Source of the DNA: Bacillota bacterium
Lineage (GTDB): Bacteria; Bacillota; Clostridia; Christensenellales; Christensenellaceae
NCBI GenBank assembly: GCA_023408315.1
Contig: JAEYKI010000029.1
Coordinates: 62,001 to 126,000, forward strand
DNA: 64,000 nt
Reading direction: 5' to 3'
Shown here: piece after piece, positions 25,768 through 34,898 of the stretch
Layout: every line of letters begins with the position of its first letter
Position numbering within the stretch: the first letter of the stretch is position 1
Made by a program: the position numbers and the translations under genes
The notes under the pieces: generated by a model
What the model saw: only the letters and a program-made list of their open reading frames with translations
Databases searched by the model: none
Told to the model about the DNA's origin: nothing

Positions 25768-26391
25768 ATGAAAAAAGAACTGGATTTCATCAGTATAGAC
25801 GGATTTTACGGGGGAGACCAGCACTGGTACCAAGACAGGTTTATGCGTATGGCCGGATGCTCGGCCGTATGCGCCAGCGAAGCGTGCGCGTATCTTGCGG
25901 CGCATTTTCCCGCTTTGCGCAACTTGTATCCCGGAGACCCCCGCAATATACGCCAGGAAGATTTTATTGCGTTTATGAAGACCGTTTTTCAGTACGTAAC
26001 GCCGGGCTTTATGGGCATGAGCAGCATTAAACGCTTTAAACGGTGCTTTTTGGAGTATGCCTGCGCGGCGGGGGTGGATGTAAGGCTTTCTTTGTTGGGC
26101 GGCGAGGCCTGCGCGGCGGAAGCCAGGCAGTTTATTATGCGGGCGATAGACGCGGGGTATTGTGTTTTATACCTGCTGCTGACCCACAAGGACCAGGAAC
26201 TGGATGAATTTACATGGCACTGGTTTACCCTGACCGGCTATGAAACGGAAGGCGGCGCCATGCGGGTGGATTACGCCACATGGGGTAAGAAACATACGTT
26301 TGATTTTGACCGGCTGTGGAACACGGGAACACTCTCGCACGGCGGGATGGTGGTTGTTTCCGATCCGCAGGACAAGGCCTATAACCCCTGA
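25768..26391 (+). CDS. C39-like papain-fold cysteine peptidase family protein
   Basis: The 207-residue protein has no signal peptide or membrane helix. The opening DQHWYQDRFMRMAGCSAVCAS resembles the Gln...Cys active site of C39-like peptidases, and WHWFTLTGYET with VDYATWGKK resembles the His and Asp region. A protease or a papain-fold binding protein is possible. An upstream in-frame TTG at 25732 lies inside the promoter -35, so the ATG at 25768 is preferred. It is divergent from fhs and shares its control region. Confidence 0.6.
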   Translation: MKKELDFISIDGFYGGDQHWYQDRFMRMAGCSAVCASEACAYLAAHFPALRNLYPGDPRNIRQEDFIAFMKTVFQYVTPGFMGMSSIKRFKRCFLEYACAAGVDVRLSLLGGEACAAEARQFIMRAIDAGYCVLYLLLTHKDQELDEFTWHWFTLTGYETEGGAMRVDYATWGKKHTFDFDRLWNTGTLSHGGMVVVSDPQDKAYNP

Positions 26392-26411
26392 ACCCAGGCC
26401 GAGAAAAGTTC

Positions 26412-26449
26412 TTTACAGAAGCCATTCTTTCCACTATACTAAAGTATAG
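26412..26449 (+). promoter_or_regulatory. Promoter and dyad upstream of the small lipoprotein
   Basis: TTTACA (26412-26417), 17-bp spacer, TATACT (26435-26440). The -10 is embedded in the dyad CTATAC-TAAA-GTATAG (26434-26449), which could be a repressor site. The dyad is followed by ATTTTTT and might instead act as a weak terminator for the upstream gene. Confidence 0.5.
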
Positions 26450-26501
26450 ATTTTTTGAGCGGGTAAACAAACCCCTGCTTTCCATCTGAAAGGGGATACA
26501 A

Positions 26502-26981
26502 ATGAAACGAAAGATAACAGCGGTAATACTGCTTTGCGCGATACTTGTTACGCTGCTGGCCGGATGCGGCGCGGCGAGCATTAATAAACCGACAATGAAG
26601 CCCGGCGCCACGGCGTTTGAAGTCACCGGAAGCTGTGAAGCCGAACTTCAGGGAAGTACCTTTACTGTGAGCGGCACAACCAATCTGGCGGACGGTATTC
26701 TTGCCACCATCTCGGTTTTCAGCCCGGAAGGAAAACTGGTTGAAACCGTGAACTTCACCAAATCAGGGGATACGTTAAAGCATGATTTTACGGTAACTGA
26801 AAAGTGGCCGGATGAAGCGTACGGGTTTATTACATTTGATACCTACCAGGCGGGCACGCAGCCGCAGAACATTTTGGATTTGTATGGCAGCCAACTTGAA
26901 AACCTGCAGGGATCCAATGTGATATGGGAAAACCACGGCATGGCCGCGGTGTTCCAGAGCGAACTTGTAAAAATCAGATAA
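26502..26981 (+). CDS. Small exported lipoprotein of unknown function
   Basis: The 159-residue protein begins with a lipoprotein signal peptide (lipobox LLAGC). The mature part is a beta-rich domain of about 130 residues with no cysteine or metal motif, perhaps Ig-like (FEVTGSCEAELQGSTF, then TVSGTTNLADG). AAAGGGGAT precedes the ATG. No family recognised. It has its own promoter and terminator. Confidence 0.8.
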   Translation: MKRKITAVILLCAILVTLLAGCGAASINKPTMKPGATAFEVTGSCEAELQGSTFTVSGTTNLADGILATISVFSPEGKLVETVNFTKSGDTLKHDFTVTEKWPDEAYGFITFDTYQAGTQPQNILDLYGSQLENLQGSNVIWENHGMAAVFQSELVKIR

Positions 26982-26998
26982 CGGCAACGGCGCTAACG

Positions 26999-27023
26999 AA
27001 GCTCGCACCAGCGGGCTTTTTTT
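26999..27023 (+). terminator. Terminator of the small lipoprotein gene
   Basis: AAGCTCGC-ACCA-GCGGGCTT, one G-U pair, followed by TTTTT. Confidence 0.8.
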
Positions 27024-27058
27024 AGGATTATAAGGTCTTGCGGGGAAAGGTGGTTTGC

Positions 27059-27616
27059 ATGGAAAAAGAGATACAGGAAATTGCGCAGAGGATAAGCGCT
27101 CTCAGGGAGATTGAAGAAGTAGGCAAGCAGGAATTGGCGGATACGCTGGGCATGCCGCTTGACGAATATGAGCAATACGAAGACGGCAAGAAGGATTTTC
27201 CTTTCAGTTTTTTGTATACCGTTGCAAACAGGCTGCGGGTGGACATAACGGACTTGCTGACCGGTGAAGGCGCAAAACTGCAAACGTTCTCCCTTGTGCG
27301 CAAGGGGCAGGGGCTGCAGATGGAACGCAGGCATGCGTATAAATACCAGCATTTAGCCCCCATTTTTAAGAACCGGATCATGGAGCCGTTTTTGGTAAAG
27401 GTGGAACCCAAGGATACGGAATCTGCCGTTGCCAAGAACGCGCACGAAGGCCATGAGGTTAATTATATTGTGAGCGGCAGCATGACGTTCTACATTGACA
27501 ACAACACGGTTTTAATGAACGAAGGGGATCTTGTGTATTTTGACGCGAGCCATCCGCACGCCATGCGGGCGGAAAACGGGAAACCCTGTGAATTTCTGGC
27601 GATCATATCCAAATAG
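27059..27616 (+). CDS. XRE-family regulator with C-terminal cupin sensor
   Basis: The 185-residue regulator has an N-terminal helix-turn-helix (about 5-65; KQELADTLGMPLDEYEQYEDG) and a C-terminal cupin (about 100-180). The cupin carries EGHEVNYIVSGSMTFYIDN and ASHPHAMRAENG, so a metal- or ligand-binding sensor is likely. AAAGGTGG fixes the ATG at 27059. It lies 12 bp ahead of an acyl-CoA synthetase gene, suggesting that it responds to a substrate or product of that enzyme. Confidence 0.88.
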   Translation: MEKEIQEIAQRISALREIEEVGKQELADTLGMPLDEYEQYEDGKKDFPFSFLYTVANRLRVDITDLLTGEGAKLQTFSLVRKGQGLQMERRHAYKYQHLAPIFKNRIMEPFLVKVEPKDTESAVAKNAHEGHEVNYIVSGSMTFYIDNNTVLMNEGDLVYFDASHPHAMRAENGKPCEFLAIISK

Positions 27617-27628
27617 GAGGCTTGGGCG

Positions 27629-29299
27629 TTGAGACTGTTTGAAAAATATGTACCCGGCAATTTTAAAGATTACGAAGATTTTAAAGAACGGTTCAAGGTT
27701 CAGGTGCCTGAACGGTTTAATTTTGCTTACGACGTGGTGGACGAGCTTGCGGCAACAAAGCCGGACAAGCTTGCGCTTCTGTGGACCTCTGAAAAAGGCG
27801 GGGAAAAGAAGATTACCTTTGGCGATCTAAAGGACTATTCGGACCGCGCGGCCAGTATGCTGAAAAAGCACGGCATTAAAAGAGGCGACCCGGTCATGGT
27901 GATTTTAAAGCGCCACTATGAATTCTGGATCACGATTATAGCATTGCACAAGCTGGGAGCCATTGCTATTCCCGCCACCCATTTGCTTACCAAAAAGGAC
28001 CTTGTGTATCGCAGCAACGCGGCAAGCGTTAAAATGATCATCTGCACGGCGGACGACGAGATAAAGGAGCAGGTGGATTTGGCGGAGGGCGAAAGCCCAA
28101 CCCTTAAACTGAAGATGCTGGTGCACGATTCCAGGCCGGGCTGGCTTGATTTTTGGGAAGAGATGGATAAGGCGGACCCGGTGTTTGAGCGACCCACCGG
28201 AGAGGATGCGCCTAAAAATTCTGATTGCATGCTGCTTTATTTTACATCCGGAACCACGGGCATGCCAAAGATGGTGGTGCACGACTACACCTACCCCCTG
28301 GGGCATATTGTTACCGCGGTGTTCTGGCACAATGTTGACCCGGATGGTATCCACCTGACGGTATCGGACACCGGATGGGCAAAATCCGTCTGGGGCAAAC
28401 TGTATGGGCAGTGGCTGGGCGAAACCTGCGTGTTTGTGTACGACTATGACCGTTTTGTGCCGGCCGAACTGCTTTCCATTATAGAAAAATACAAGGTGAC
28501 CACTTTTTGCGCGCCGCCGACCATATACAGGTATTTTATAAAGGAAGATTTAAGGAAGCATGATCTGTCCTGCATCAAGTGGGCCAGCATTGCGGGCGAG
28601 CCGCTGAACCCCGAGGTATACAACCAGTTTTATGAAGCGACCGGCCTGAAGCTTATGGAGATATACGGGCAGACCGAGCTGACAGTGACCATTGGCAACT
28701 TTATATGGATGGATCCCAAGCCCGGTTCCATGGGCAAACCCAATCCCATGTATGAGATTGACCTGATCCGCGACGACGGAAGCGCCTGCAATCCGGGCGA
28801 GCCCGGAGAAATTGTGGTGCGTACAGGCGCAGACGGAGAACGCCCGATCGGTATGTTTTTGGGGTATTACAGGGACGACGAGAGGACGAAATCGGTTTGG
28901 TCGGACGGCATGTACCATACCGGAGACGTTGCTTGGCGGGATGAGGACGGCTATTACTGGTATGTGGGCCGCACGGACGATGTGATTAAATCCTCCGGCT
29001 ACCGCATTGGGCCTTTTGAAGTGGAGAGCGCCCTGATGGAGCATCCGGCGGTTTTGGAGACAGCGATTACCGGTGTGCCGCATCCCGACCGCGGACAGAT
29101 TGTAAAGGCAACCATTGTGCTGGCAAAGGGCTACACGGCATCAGAAGAATTAAAAGCAGAACTGCAGGAACATGTAAAACACACAACGGCGCCCTACAAG
29201 TATCCGCGCATTGTGGAATTTGTGAGCGAGCTGCCCAAAACCATCAGCGGGAAAATAAGGCGCGTGGAGTTAAGGGAAAAAGACGAGCATAAGGACTGA
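27629..29299 (+). CDS. AMP-forming acyl-CoA synthetase
   Basis: The 556-residue adenylate-forming enzyme activates a carboxylic acid to acyl-AMP and then acyl-CoA. Visible motifs are the P-loop [15 protein letters not shown], the EIYGQTE adenine-binding region, [14 protein letters not shown], the hinge [20 protein letters not shown], and the catalytic lysine in KTISGKIRR. It is shorter than typical acetyl-CoA synthetase and fits medium-chain or aromatic-acid ligases of the ACSM group. The start is TTG at 27629 behind TAGGAGG. The cupin regulator upstream is probably its local control. Confidence 0.9.
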   Translation: MRLFEKYVPGNFKDYEDFKERFKVQVPERFNFAYDVVDELAATKPDKLALLWTSEKGGEKKITFGDLKDYSDRAASMLKKHGIKRGDPVMVILKRHYEFWITIIALHKLGAIAIPATHLLTKKDLVYRSNAASVKMIICTADDEIKEQVDLAEGESPTLKLKMLVHDSRPGWLDFWEEMDKADPVFERPTGEDAPKNSDCMLLYFTSGTTGMPKMVVHDYTYPLGHIVTAVFWHNVDPDGIHLTVSDTGWAKSVWGKLYGQWLGETCVFVYDYDRFVPAELLSIIEKYKVTTFCAPPTIYRYFIKEDLRKHDLSCIKWASIAGEPLNPEVYNQFYEATGLKLMEIYGQTELTVTIGNFIWMDPKPGSMGKPNPMYEIDLIRDDGSACNPGEPGEIVVRTGADGERPIGMFLGYYRDDERTKSVWSDGMYHTGDVAWRDEDGYYWYVGRTDDVIKSSGYRIGPFEVESALMEHPAVLETAITGVPHPDRGQIVKATIVLAKGYTASEELKAELQEHVKHTTAPYKYPRIVEFVSELPKTISGKIRRVELREKDEHKD

Positions 29300-29308
29300 T
29301 TATATTAT

Positions 29309-29326
29309 TTATGTGAATTCACATAA
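29309..29326 (+). promoter_or_regulatory. 18-bp perfect palindrome, probable operator
   Basis: TTATGTGAATTCACATAA is a perfect dyad 10 bp after the acyl-CoA synthetase stop and 60 bp before the membrane-protein gene. It contains TGTGA/TCACA half-sites but with only 2 bp between them, unlike the 6-bp gap of CRP sites. The cupin regulator at 27059 is one candidate ligand-dependent binder. Confidence 0.5.
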
Positions 29327-29385
29327 TATTCATATTCATATGCTATAGTTAAACCATTATTTTTTTGTTAAGAAAGGGAAAAGTT

Positions 29386-30141
29386 ATGGATGTTCTTGTA
29401 CAAAAGCCAAAGGGCCAACTGAAGGCCTGGACGTTAGCCGGCATCATTGCGATAATCGTTTTTTATGTTTGTTATGTCTCTATTGACCTGTTTTATTTTC
29501 AGGCCTATGGCGATCAACTGACCGGGTTTGAATACGCCGGTTTCTTCGTCAGTTACAACGGGATTTTCACAACGGTTGCGCTGGTTTTTCTGATTGGGCT
29601 GTTCACGGCAAAAAAGAGAGCGTATTTTTTGCAATTCATGCTTTGGGCAATGATGCTTACAGGATTTTTTTACGCAATGCCGGGCATCAACAATCTGTTC
29701 CAGTATTTTCTTACCTACAGCGGCCTTGCGCTGATGTATTACATGGGCCTGTACCTGCCGCAGATTCTGTTCTCTGTGCTGCTGGTTTCGGTCATTTTGC
29801 AGAAAGATTCGGAAAATAAAAGCGTCACCAATATGATTGCCTGGATAAGCATTGTGGCAGACATTGTTTTAATCGTATTCCAGCTGGTGAATATATTTAG
29901 CAGCGGACAAGCCCCGGCTGACTTTAACGCCGTAATTGTTTCGCTGGCCACGGTGATATCGATTGCCGTAAGCATGCTTCTGAGTTTTGTGTTCCTGACC
30001 GCAACCAAAACACCCTCGGAAAAACGGGCAAAGAAGGAAGCCGCTCTTGATAATTTGGTGGAGAATGTTGCGGAAGAACCCCAGAAGGAAGAGGCGAATC
30101 CGGAAGATCTGGTGGAAAAAATTGACCGTGGGGAGGACTGA
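29386..30141 (+). CDS. Membrane protein with charged cytoplasmic tail, unknown function
   Basis: The 251-residue protein has about six hydrophobic helices (around residues 11-30, 45-70, 75-97, 110-133, 146-170 and 182-205) and an acidic tail of about 40 residues rich in Glu and Lys. AAGAAAGGG precedes the ATG at 29386. It resembles uncharacterised integral membrane proteins of Firmicutes. Apart from the palindrome upstream, nothing in context points to a function. Confidence 0.75.
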   Translation: MDVLVQKPKGQLKAWTLAGIIAIIVFYVCYVSIDLFYFQAYGDQLTGFEYAGFFVSYNGIFTTVALVFLIGLFTAKKRAYFLQFMLWAMMLTGFFYAMPGINNLFQYFLTYSGLALMYYMGLYLPQILFSVLLVSVILQKDSENKSVTNMIAWISIVADIVLIVFQLVNIFSSGQAPADFNAVIVSLATVISIAVSMLLSFVFLTATKTPSEKRAKKEAALDNLVENVAEEPQKEEANPEDLVEKIDRGED

Positions 30142-30210
30142 AACGCCCTGTTTCAGCTAATAAATGCACGATAAACGCATTGGAGCGGCAGCCCCGAATG
30201 TTAAAGAATT

Positions 30211-30239
30211 AAAAAAACGTCAGCTATGGCGTTTTTTTT
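30211..30239 (+). terminator. Terminator after the membrane-protein gene
   Basis: AAAAAAACGTCA-GCTA-TGGCGTTTTTTT, with one G-U pair. The symmetric A and T tracts would allow function in either direction. Confidence 0.85.
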
Positions 30240-30301
30240 AAAACACCTTTGTGCTATAATGCATCTATGTGGATAAAATAAGCAAAGGAATCCGGATTAA
30301 G

Positions 30302-30718
30302 ATGAAGAGTTACCGCGAAATACTTGAACTGGCCATACCCGAAAGGCGGCAATTTATAAATATTACCCCGCGCGTAACGGAGGCGCTTAAAAAAAGCGGC
30401 GTACAGGAAGGCCTGTGCCTGGTGAACGCCATGCATATTACGGCCAGCGTTTTTATCAACGATGACGAGCCGGGCCTGCACAGTGATTTTGAAAACTGGC
30501 TGGAGAAGCTTGCACCGGAGAAACCATACTCCATGTACGCGCACAACGGCTTTGAAGACAATGCGGACGCGCATTTAAAGCGAACGATTATGGGCCGCGA
30601 GGTGGTTGTGGCGGTTACCCAGGGCAAATTGGATTTTGGCCCATGGGAACAGATTTTTTACGGCGAATTTGACGGGAAACGAAAGAAACGCATATTAATC
30701 AAGATCATCGGTGAGTGA
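30302..30718 (+). CDS. YjbQ-family protein (UPF0047)
   Basis: This 138-residue protein is standard YjbQ length. Family features visible are [34 protein letters not shown] and the C-terminal [13 protein letters not shown]. The family has been linked to weak thiamine-phosphate-synthase activity; its true role is unsettled. The ATG at 30302 fits family N-termini ([10 protein letters not shown]) better than the upstream GTG at 30269. A TATAAT at 30255-30260 suggests a promoter starting here. The PlsC-like gene follows by 17 bp. Confidence 0.9.
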   Translation: MKSYREILELAIPERRQFINITPRVTEALKKSGVQEGLCLVNAMHITASVFINDDEPGLHSDFENWLEKLAPEKPYSMYAHNGFEDNADAHLKRTIMGREVVVAVTQGKLDFGPWEQIFYGEFDGKRKKRILIKIIGE

Positions 30719-30735
30719 GGTGATGGATTTTTTTT

Positions 30736-31506
30736 ATGGGCAACAACGATAGTTTTGGCGAAAATCCTAAAAGAATCGGGCTTGCCGAACGTTGGTGGGC
30801 GCCGGTAAAAATAAAATTAACGGAAAATTATAATTATGTAAACAAAAATGTCTTCATTAATTTATTATATTATATTTTTTTATTTTGCGGACTCAGCTGC
30901 ATTTATTTTTTCTGTTATTTTTATTGGGGTTTTCGGATCAAGGGCAAAGAAAATGTAAGGCTTGTTAAGAAGACCAGTGCGGTTACGGTTTCAAACCACG
31001 TGCACAATATGGACTCCCCCATGCTGACGCGCGCTTTTTTTCCGGATACGCCATATTTTGTGGCGCAAAAGCATAACTTCGAGATGTTTTTTATCGGTTT
31101 TTTTGTGCGGGCGCTCCGGGGCGTGCCGGTGCCGCCAGTGGACGATGTGCGGAGCCTTGCAAAGTTTCAGGAAGACATTAATCATTTGCTTCAGACAACC
31201 CGCCATAAGGTGCACGTTTTTCCCGAAGCTTCCATAGACCCATACCGCAGGGAACTCAGAAATTTTAAAAAAGGCGCGTTTTATTTTGCCATCCGCAGCA
31301 ATGTGCCGGTTTTGCCAATGGTTTTTGTGTATCCAAAACCCAAAAAATTGCATCTTTTAATTGGCAAGCCCATTTATCCTTCTGAGGTTGAAGGGTTAGG
31401 GACAATAAAGGAAGCGCAGGCTGTTGTGCTGATAGCAAAAAAAACAAGAAGCGTTATGCAGCAAATGATGGATGATTTTTATGGAGGTCTTAAGAATGAA
31501 GATTAA
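30736..31506 (+). CDS. PlsC-like lysophospholipid acyltransferase
   Basis: The 256-residue membrane-bound acyltransferase has a hydrophobic anchor (about 36-58), the catalytic HX4D box in NHVHNMDSPM, a substrate loop VFPEASIDPYR, and a conserved PMVFVYPKP. It would acylate a lysophosphatidic acid or similar lipid on the inner face of the membrane. The catalytic box is intact. The gene overlaps galU by 11 bp. Confidence 0.88.
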   Translation: MGNNDSFGENPKRIGLAERWWAPVKIKLTENYNYVNKNVFINLLYYIFLFCGLSCIYFFCYFYWGFRIKGKENVRLVKKTSAVTVSNHVHNMDSPMLTRAFFPDTPYFVAQKHNFEMFFIGFFVRALRGVPVPPVDDVRSLAKFQEDINHLLQTTRHKVHVFPEASIDPYRRELRNFKKGAFYFAIRSNVPVLPMVFVYPKPKKLHLLIGKPIYPSEVEGLGTIKEAQAVVLIAKKTRSVMQQMMDDFYGGLKNED

Positions 31507-32365
31507 AAAGGCGGTTATTCCCGCCGCAGGATTGGGCACGAGATTTTTACCGGCTACAAAGGCCCAGCCAAAGGAAATGCTTCCTATTGTGGACAAGCCG
31601 ACCATTCAGTATATTGTGGAGGAAGCCGTAAGCGCGGGGATAGAAAGCCTGCTCATCATAACCGGCCGGAGCAAGCGGGCCATAGAGGATCATTTTGATA
31701 AATCCGTGGAGCTTGAACTGGAGCTGATGGAAAAAGGCAAGGACGAGCTTTTAAAGATTGTGCGGGATATATCCAACATGATCAGCGTGAACTATATCCG
31801 CCAGAAGGAAGTAAAGGGTTTGGGTAACGCCGTTTTGTGCGCCAAGGACTTTATTGGGCATGAACCCTTTGCCGTTCTGCTGGGTGACGACGTGATGGTT
31901 TCAGAAAAACCGGCTATCCGCCAGCTCATGGATATTTATGAAAAATACGAAAAGACGGTGATTGGCGTTCTGCCGGTGGACAAGACGCAGGTGGACAAGT
32001 ATGGAATCGTATCGCCCAAAAGCTCAAACGGCGCTCTGCATCTGGTGGCGGACCTGGTGGAAAAGCCCAGGATTTCTGAGGCCCCTTCCAATATTGCCAT
32101 TATGGGCCGCTATATTATAACGCCGGACATATTTGACGTTCTGGAACATACGCAGCCGGGTTCGGGTGGAGAGATTCAACTGACGGATGGTTTAAAAACC
32201 CTCTGCCACAGGGAGGACCTGTATGCCCTGGAACTTTCGGGCTCCAGGTACGATGTGGGAGACAAACTTGGATTTTTAAAAGCAACCTGTGAATTTGCGT
32301 TGCGCAGGGAAGACCTGAAAGCTGATTTTACAGCGTATTTGAAAGAACTGGTTGGGAGGTTATAG
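31496..32365 (+). CDS. galU: UTP--glucose-1-phosphate uridylyltransferase
   Basis: This 289-residue nucleotidyltransferase makes UDP-glucose. The N-terminal AAGLGTRFLPATKAQPKEM and DKPTIQYIVEEA, and later VEKPRISEAPSN, are typical of GalU. The ATG at 31496 follows GGAGGT and overlaps the acyltransferase end. UDP-glucose feeds glycolipids and cell-wall polymers, which matches a neighbour that acylates lipids. Confidence 0.95.
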   Translation: MKIKKAVIPAAGLGTRFLPATKAQPKEMLPIVDKPTIQYIVEEAVSAGIESLLIITGRSKRAIEDHFDKSVELELELMEKGKDELLKIVRDISNMISVNYIRQKEVKGLGNAVLCAKDFIGHEPFAVLLGDDVMVSEKPAIRQLMDIYEKYEKTVIGVLPVDKTQVDKYGIVSPKSSNGALHLVADLVEKPRISEAPSNIAIMGRYIITPDIFDVLEHTQPGSGGEIQLTDGLKTLCHREDLYALELSGSRYDVGDKLGFLKATCEFALRREDLKADFTAYLKELVGRL

Positions 32366-32366
32366 A

Positions 32367-33611
32367 ATGAGCGTTATTAAAGACCACAAGCTTGCCGCCG
32401 AAGGCAGGCGCAGGATAGACTGGGTTAAAAATTATATGCCGGTGCTCTCCGGCCTGGAAGCTGAGTTTGCGGCTGAAAAACCGTTTGCGGGGCTTACCCT
32501 TACGGTATGCATCCATCTGGAAGCTAAAACCGCATATTTGATTGAGGTTTTAAAAGCCTGCGGCGCGCATGTGAGCGCTGCCGGTTCCAACCCGCTTTCC
32601 ACGCAGGATCCGATTTGCGCGGCGCTGGCTGAAGGCGGCGTGGAGATTTTTGCCACGCATGGCTGCTCGGCGGAAGAATACGAAAAGTACCTGGAACTAG
32701 CCCTGGAGCAAAGGCCGGACCTGGTGATGGACGACGGCGGGGATATGATCGCCATGCTGCATGAAAAGCGCACGGATATTCTGGCGAATGTTAAGGGCGC
32801 AAGCGAGGAGACTACCACGGGGGTGCTCCGCCTGCGTGCAATGGACAAAGCGGGAAAACTGCAGATTCCGGTAATTCCGGTGAACGACGCGGAATGCAAA
32901 TATTTGTTTGATAACCGCTACGGCACAGGCCAGTCTGTCTGGGACGGCATTATGCGCACAACCAACCTGATTATTGCGGGCAAACGCGTGGTGATTGCGG
33001 GCTACGGCTGGTGCGGAAAAGGCGCCGCCAGAAAAGCGCAGGGCCTGGGCGCGCGCGTGATTATAACGGAGATTGACCACCGCAAGGCCGCGGAAGCAAT
33101 TATGGACGGCTTTGACGTGATGACAATGGACGAAGCCTCCAAAGTGGGCGATATCTTTTTGACCCTTACGGGATGCGAGGATGTAATTACAGAGCGCCAT
33201 TTTGCGAACATGAAGGCGGGCGTATTGCTTGCCAACGCGGGGCACTTTGACTGCGAAGTGAGCGTGCGCGATCTGGAGCGCCTCTGCGTATCCAAGAAAG
33301 AAGTGCGCGCCAATGTGATGGGCTACCAGATGCCGGACGGCAGGGTTTTGAACCTGCTGGCCGAAGGGCGGCTTGTGAACCTGGCGTCCGGAGACGGGCA
33401 CCCGGCGGAAATTATGGACATGAGCTTTGCGCTGCAGTTTTTGGCGCTTAAATACATGAGCGGGAATTATAAAGATATGAAGCCCGGCCTGCACCAACTG
33501 CCTTATGAAATAGATTACAGCGTGGCAATTAAAAAGCTGGCCGCCATGGGCGCGGCAGTGGACGTGCTGTCGGATAAACAGAAAGAATACCTGTACGGAG
33601 CGCAAGAATGA
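32367..33611 (+). CDS. ahcY: S-adenosylhomocysteine hydrolase (short archaeal/Thermotoga-type)
   Basis: The 414-residue NAD-dependent enzyme has the NAD fold in VVIAGYGWCGKGAARKAQG, the active-site region LVMDDGGDMIAMLHEK and VIPVNDAECKYLFDNRYGTG. The length and the lack of the long insertion and the KPDHYRY-type tail place it with the short forms. It splits S-adenosylhomocysteine to homocysteine and adenosine; some short archaeal forms act on S-inosylhomocysteine instead. The stop overlaps the deaminase start by 4 bp (ATGA). Confidence 0.93.
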   Translation: MSVIKDHKLAAEGRRRIDWVKNYMPVLSGLEAEFAAEKPFAGLTLTVCIHLEAKTAYLIEVLKACGAHVSAAGSNPLSTQDPICAALAEGGVEIFATHGCSAEEYEKYLELALEQRPDLVMDDGGDMIAMLHEKRTDILANVKGASEETTTGVLRLRAMDKAGKLQIPVIPVNDAECKYLFDNRYGTGQSVWDGIMRTTNLIIAGKRVVIAGYGWCGKGAARKAQGLGARVIITEIDHRKAAEAIMDGFDVMTMDEASKVGDIFLTLTGCEDVITERHFANMKAGVLLANAGHFDCEVSVRDLERLCVSKKEVRANVMGYQMPDGRVLNLLAEGRLVNLASGDGHPAEIMDMSFALQFLALKYMSGNYKDMKPGLHQLPYEIDYSVAIKKLAAMGAAVDVLSDKQKEYLYGAQE

Positions 33612-34885
33612 ACTGCAAAATAGTGAACGCCCGGATTATCACATTGAACCGCAACAGCGAGGTTATCCAGAACGGGGAGATCCATATTAAAAACGGGGTC
33701 ATCCAGTTTGTGGGGGAGAGCAACGGGCCGGAATTTAAAGCGGACAGGATCATGGACGCAAACCATAACGTAGTGATGCCCGGTTTTGTAAACGCGCATA
33801 CCCATGTGGTGATGAGCCTTTTGCGTTCCTATGCGGACGACATGAACCTGAAGGACTGGCTGTTCAATAAAATATTCCCGGCAGAGGACAATTTAAACGA
33901 GGAATTTGCTTACTGGGGCGCGCTGTTCGCCATGTGCGAAATGGCCCGGAGCGGCGTTACCGCGTTTGCCGATATGTATTACCTGTACGACGGCGTTGTG
34001 CGCGCCATCCGGCAGAGCGGGCATAGGGCTGTGATTGCCCGGTCTGTGGTGGACCCAAACCCGGAATACGGCGAGCGGACCTTTAACGATATGATTTCCG
34101 TTTTTAAGAAATACAACAACATAGAACGTATAAAAGTATTTATGAGCCCGCATGCGCAGTATACGGTTTCAAACCCCATGCTGGAACGTATTGCGGAGGC
34201 TGCGAAAGAGCATGGAACCGGCATACTCTCGCATATCTCCGAAACAAAGAGCGAACACGAGAACTGTGTATCCCAGCACGGCAAAACGCCCATAGCCCTG
34301 ATGGAAAGCCTGGGGTTGCTGGACGTGCCGTTTGTGGCGGCGCATTGCGTGTACGTAACGCCCGAAGATATGGACATTATGAAAGAAAAGAACGCCAGCG
34401 TGGCGTCGTGCCCGCAGAGCAACTTAAAGCTTGCAAGCGGGATTGCCCCGCTAACGGAGTTTATAAAAAAAGGCCTTACGGTAGCGCTGGGAACGGACGG
34501 CGCCGCTTCCAACAACAATCTGAGCGTGTGGGAAGAAATGACATACGCTTCCTATCTGCAAAAAGGCACTACGCTTGATCCTCTGGCGCTTCCGGCCATG
34601 GAAGCGCTCCGGCTTGCGACAGCGGGCGGAGCCGCGGCACTGGGCCTCAATTGCGGAAGCCTGGAGGCCGGCCGCGACGCGGACCTGATTATTGTGGATA
34701 CCGGCTCTCTGCGTTATATGCCGGATTACAACGTTGTTTCCAACATTGTTTACTCCGGATGCGACCGGGACGTGCTGCTCACAATGGTGGGGGGCGATAT
34801 TCTGTATGAAAACGGAACCGTTACATTTGCGGACGAATTGGAAGTCCGGGGCCGCGTACTTGAATTCGCCAATCTATTGAAATAA
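33608..34885 (+). CDS. mtaD: 5-Methylthioadenosine/S-adenosylhomocysteine deaminase
   Basis: This 425-residue amidohydrolase deaminates the adenine of SAH or MTA. Metal-binding motifs are complete: HxH in NAHTHVVMSL, SHISETKSEH, AHCVYVTPED and the Asp in GTDGAASNNNLS. The substrate loop LLRSYADDMNLKDWLF is typical of the family. Its translational coupling to ahcY suggests a SAH to S-inosylhomocysteine to homocysteine route. Confidence 0.92.
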   Translation: MNCKIVNARIITLNRNSEVIQNGEIHIKNGVIQFVGESNGPEFKADRIMDANHNVVMPGFVNAHTHVVMSLLRSYADDMNLKDWLFNKIFPAEDNLNEEFAYWGALFAMCEMARSGVTAFADMYYLYDGVVRAIRQSGHRAVIARSVVDPNPEYGERTFNDMISVFKKYNNIERIKVFMSPHAQYTVSNPMLERIAEAAKEHGTGILSHISETKSEHENCVSQHGKTPIALMESLGLLDVPFVAAHCVYVTPEDMDIMKEKNASVASCPQSNLKLASGIAPLTEFIKKGLTVALGTDGAASNNNLSVWEEMTYASYLQKGTTLDPLALPAMEALRLATAGGAAALGLNCGSLEAGRDADLIIVDTGSLRYMPDYNVVSNIVYSGCDRDVLLTMVGGDILYENGTVTFADELEVRGRVLEFANLLK

Positions 34886-34898
34886 ATCGAGGCGAGGA

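Noticed and set aside
29309..29326. CRP/FNR-type site
   Set aside because: Half-sites TGTGA/TCACA are present but only 2 bp apart, not 6, so a classic CRP site is not supported.
32697..33605. 302-residue minus-strand frame opposite ahcY
   Set aside because: No start signal or known domain; ahcY is certain.
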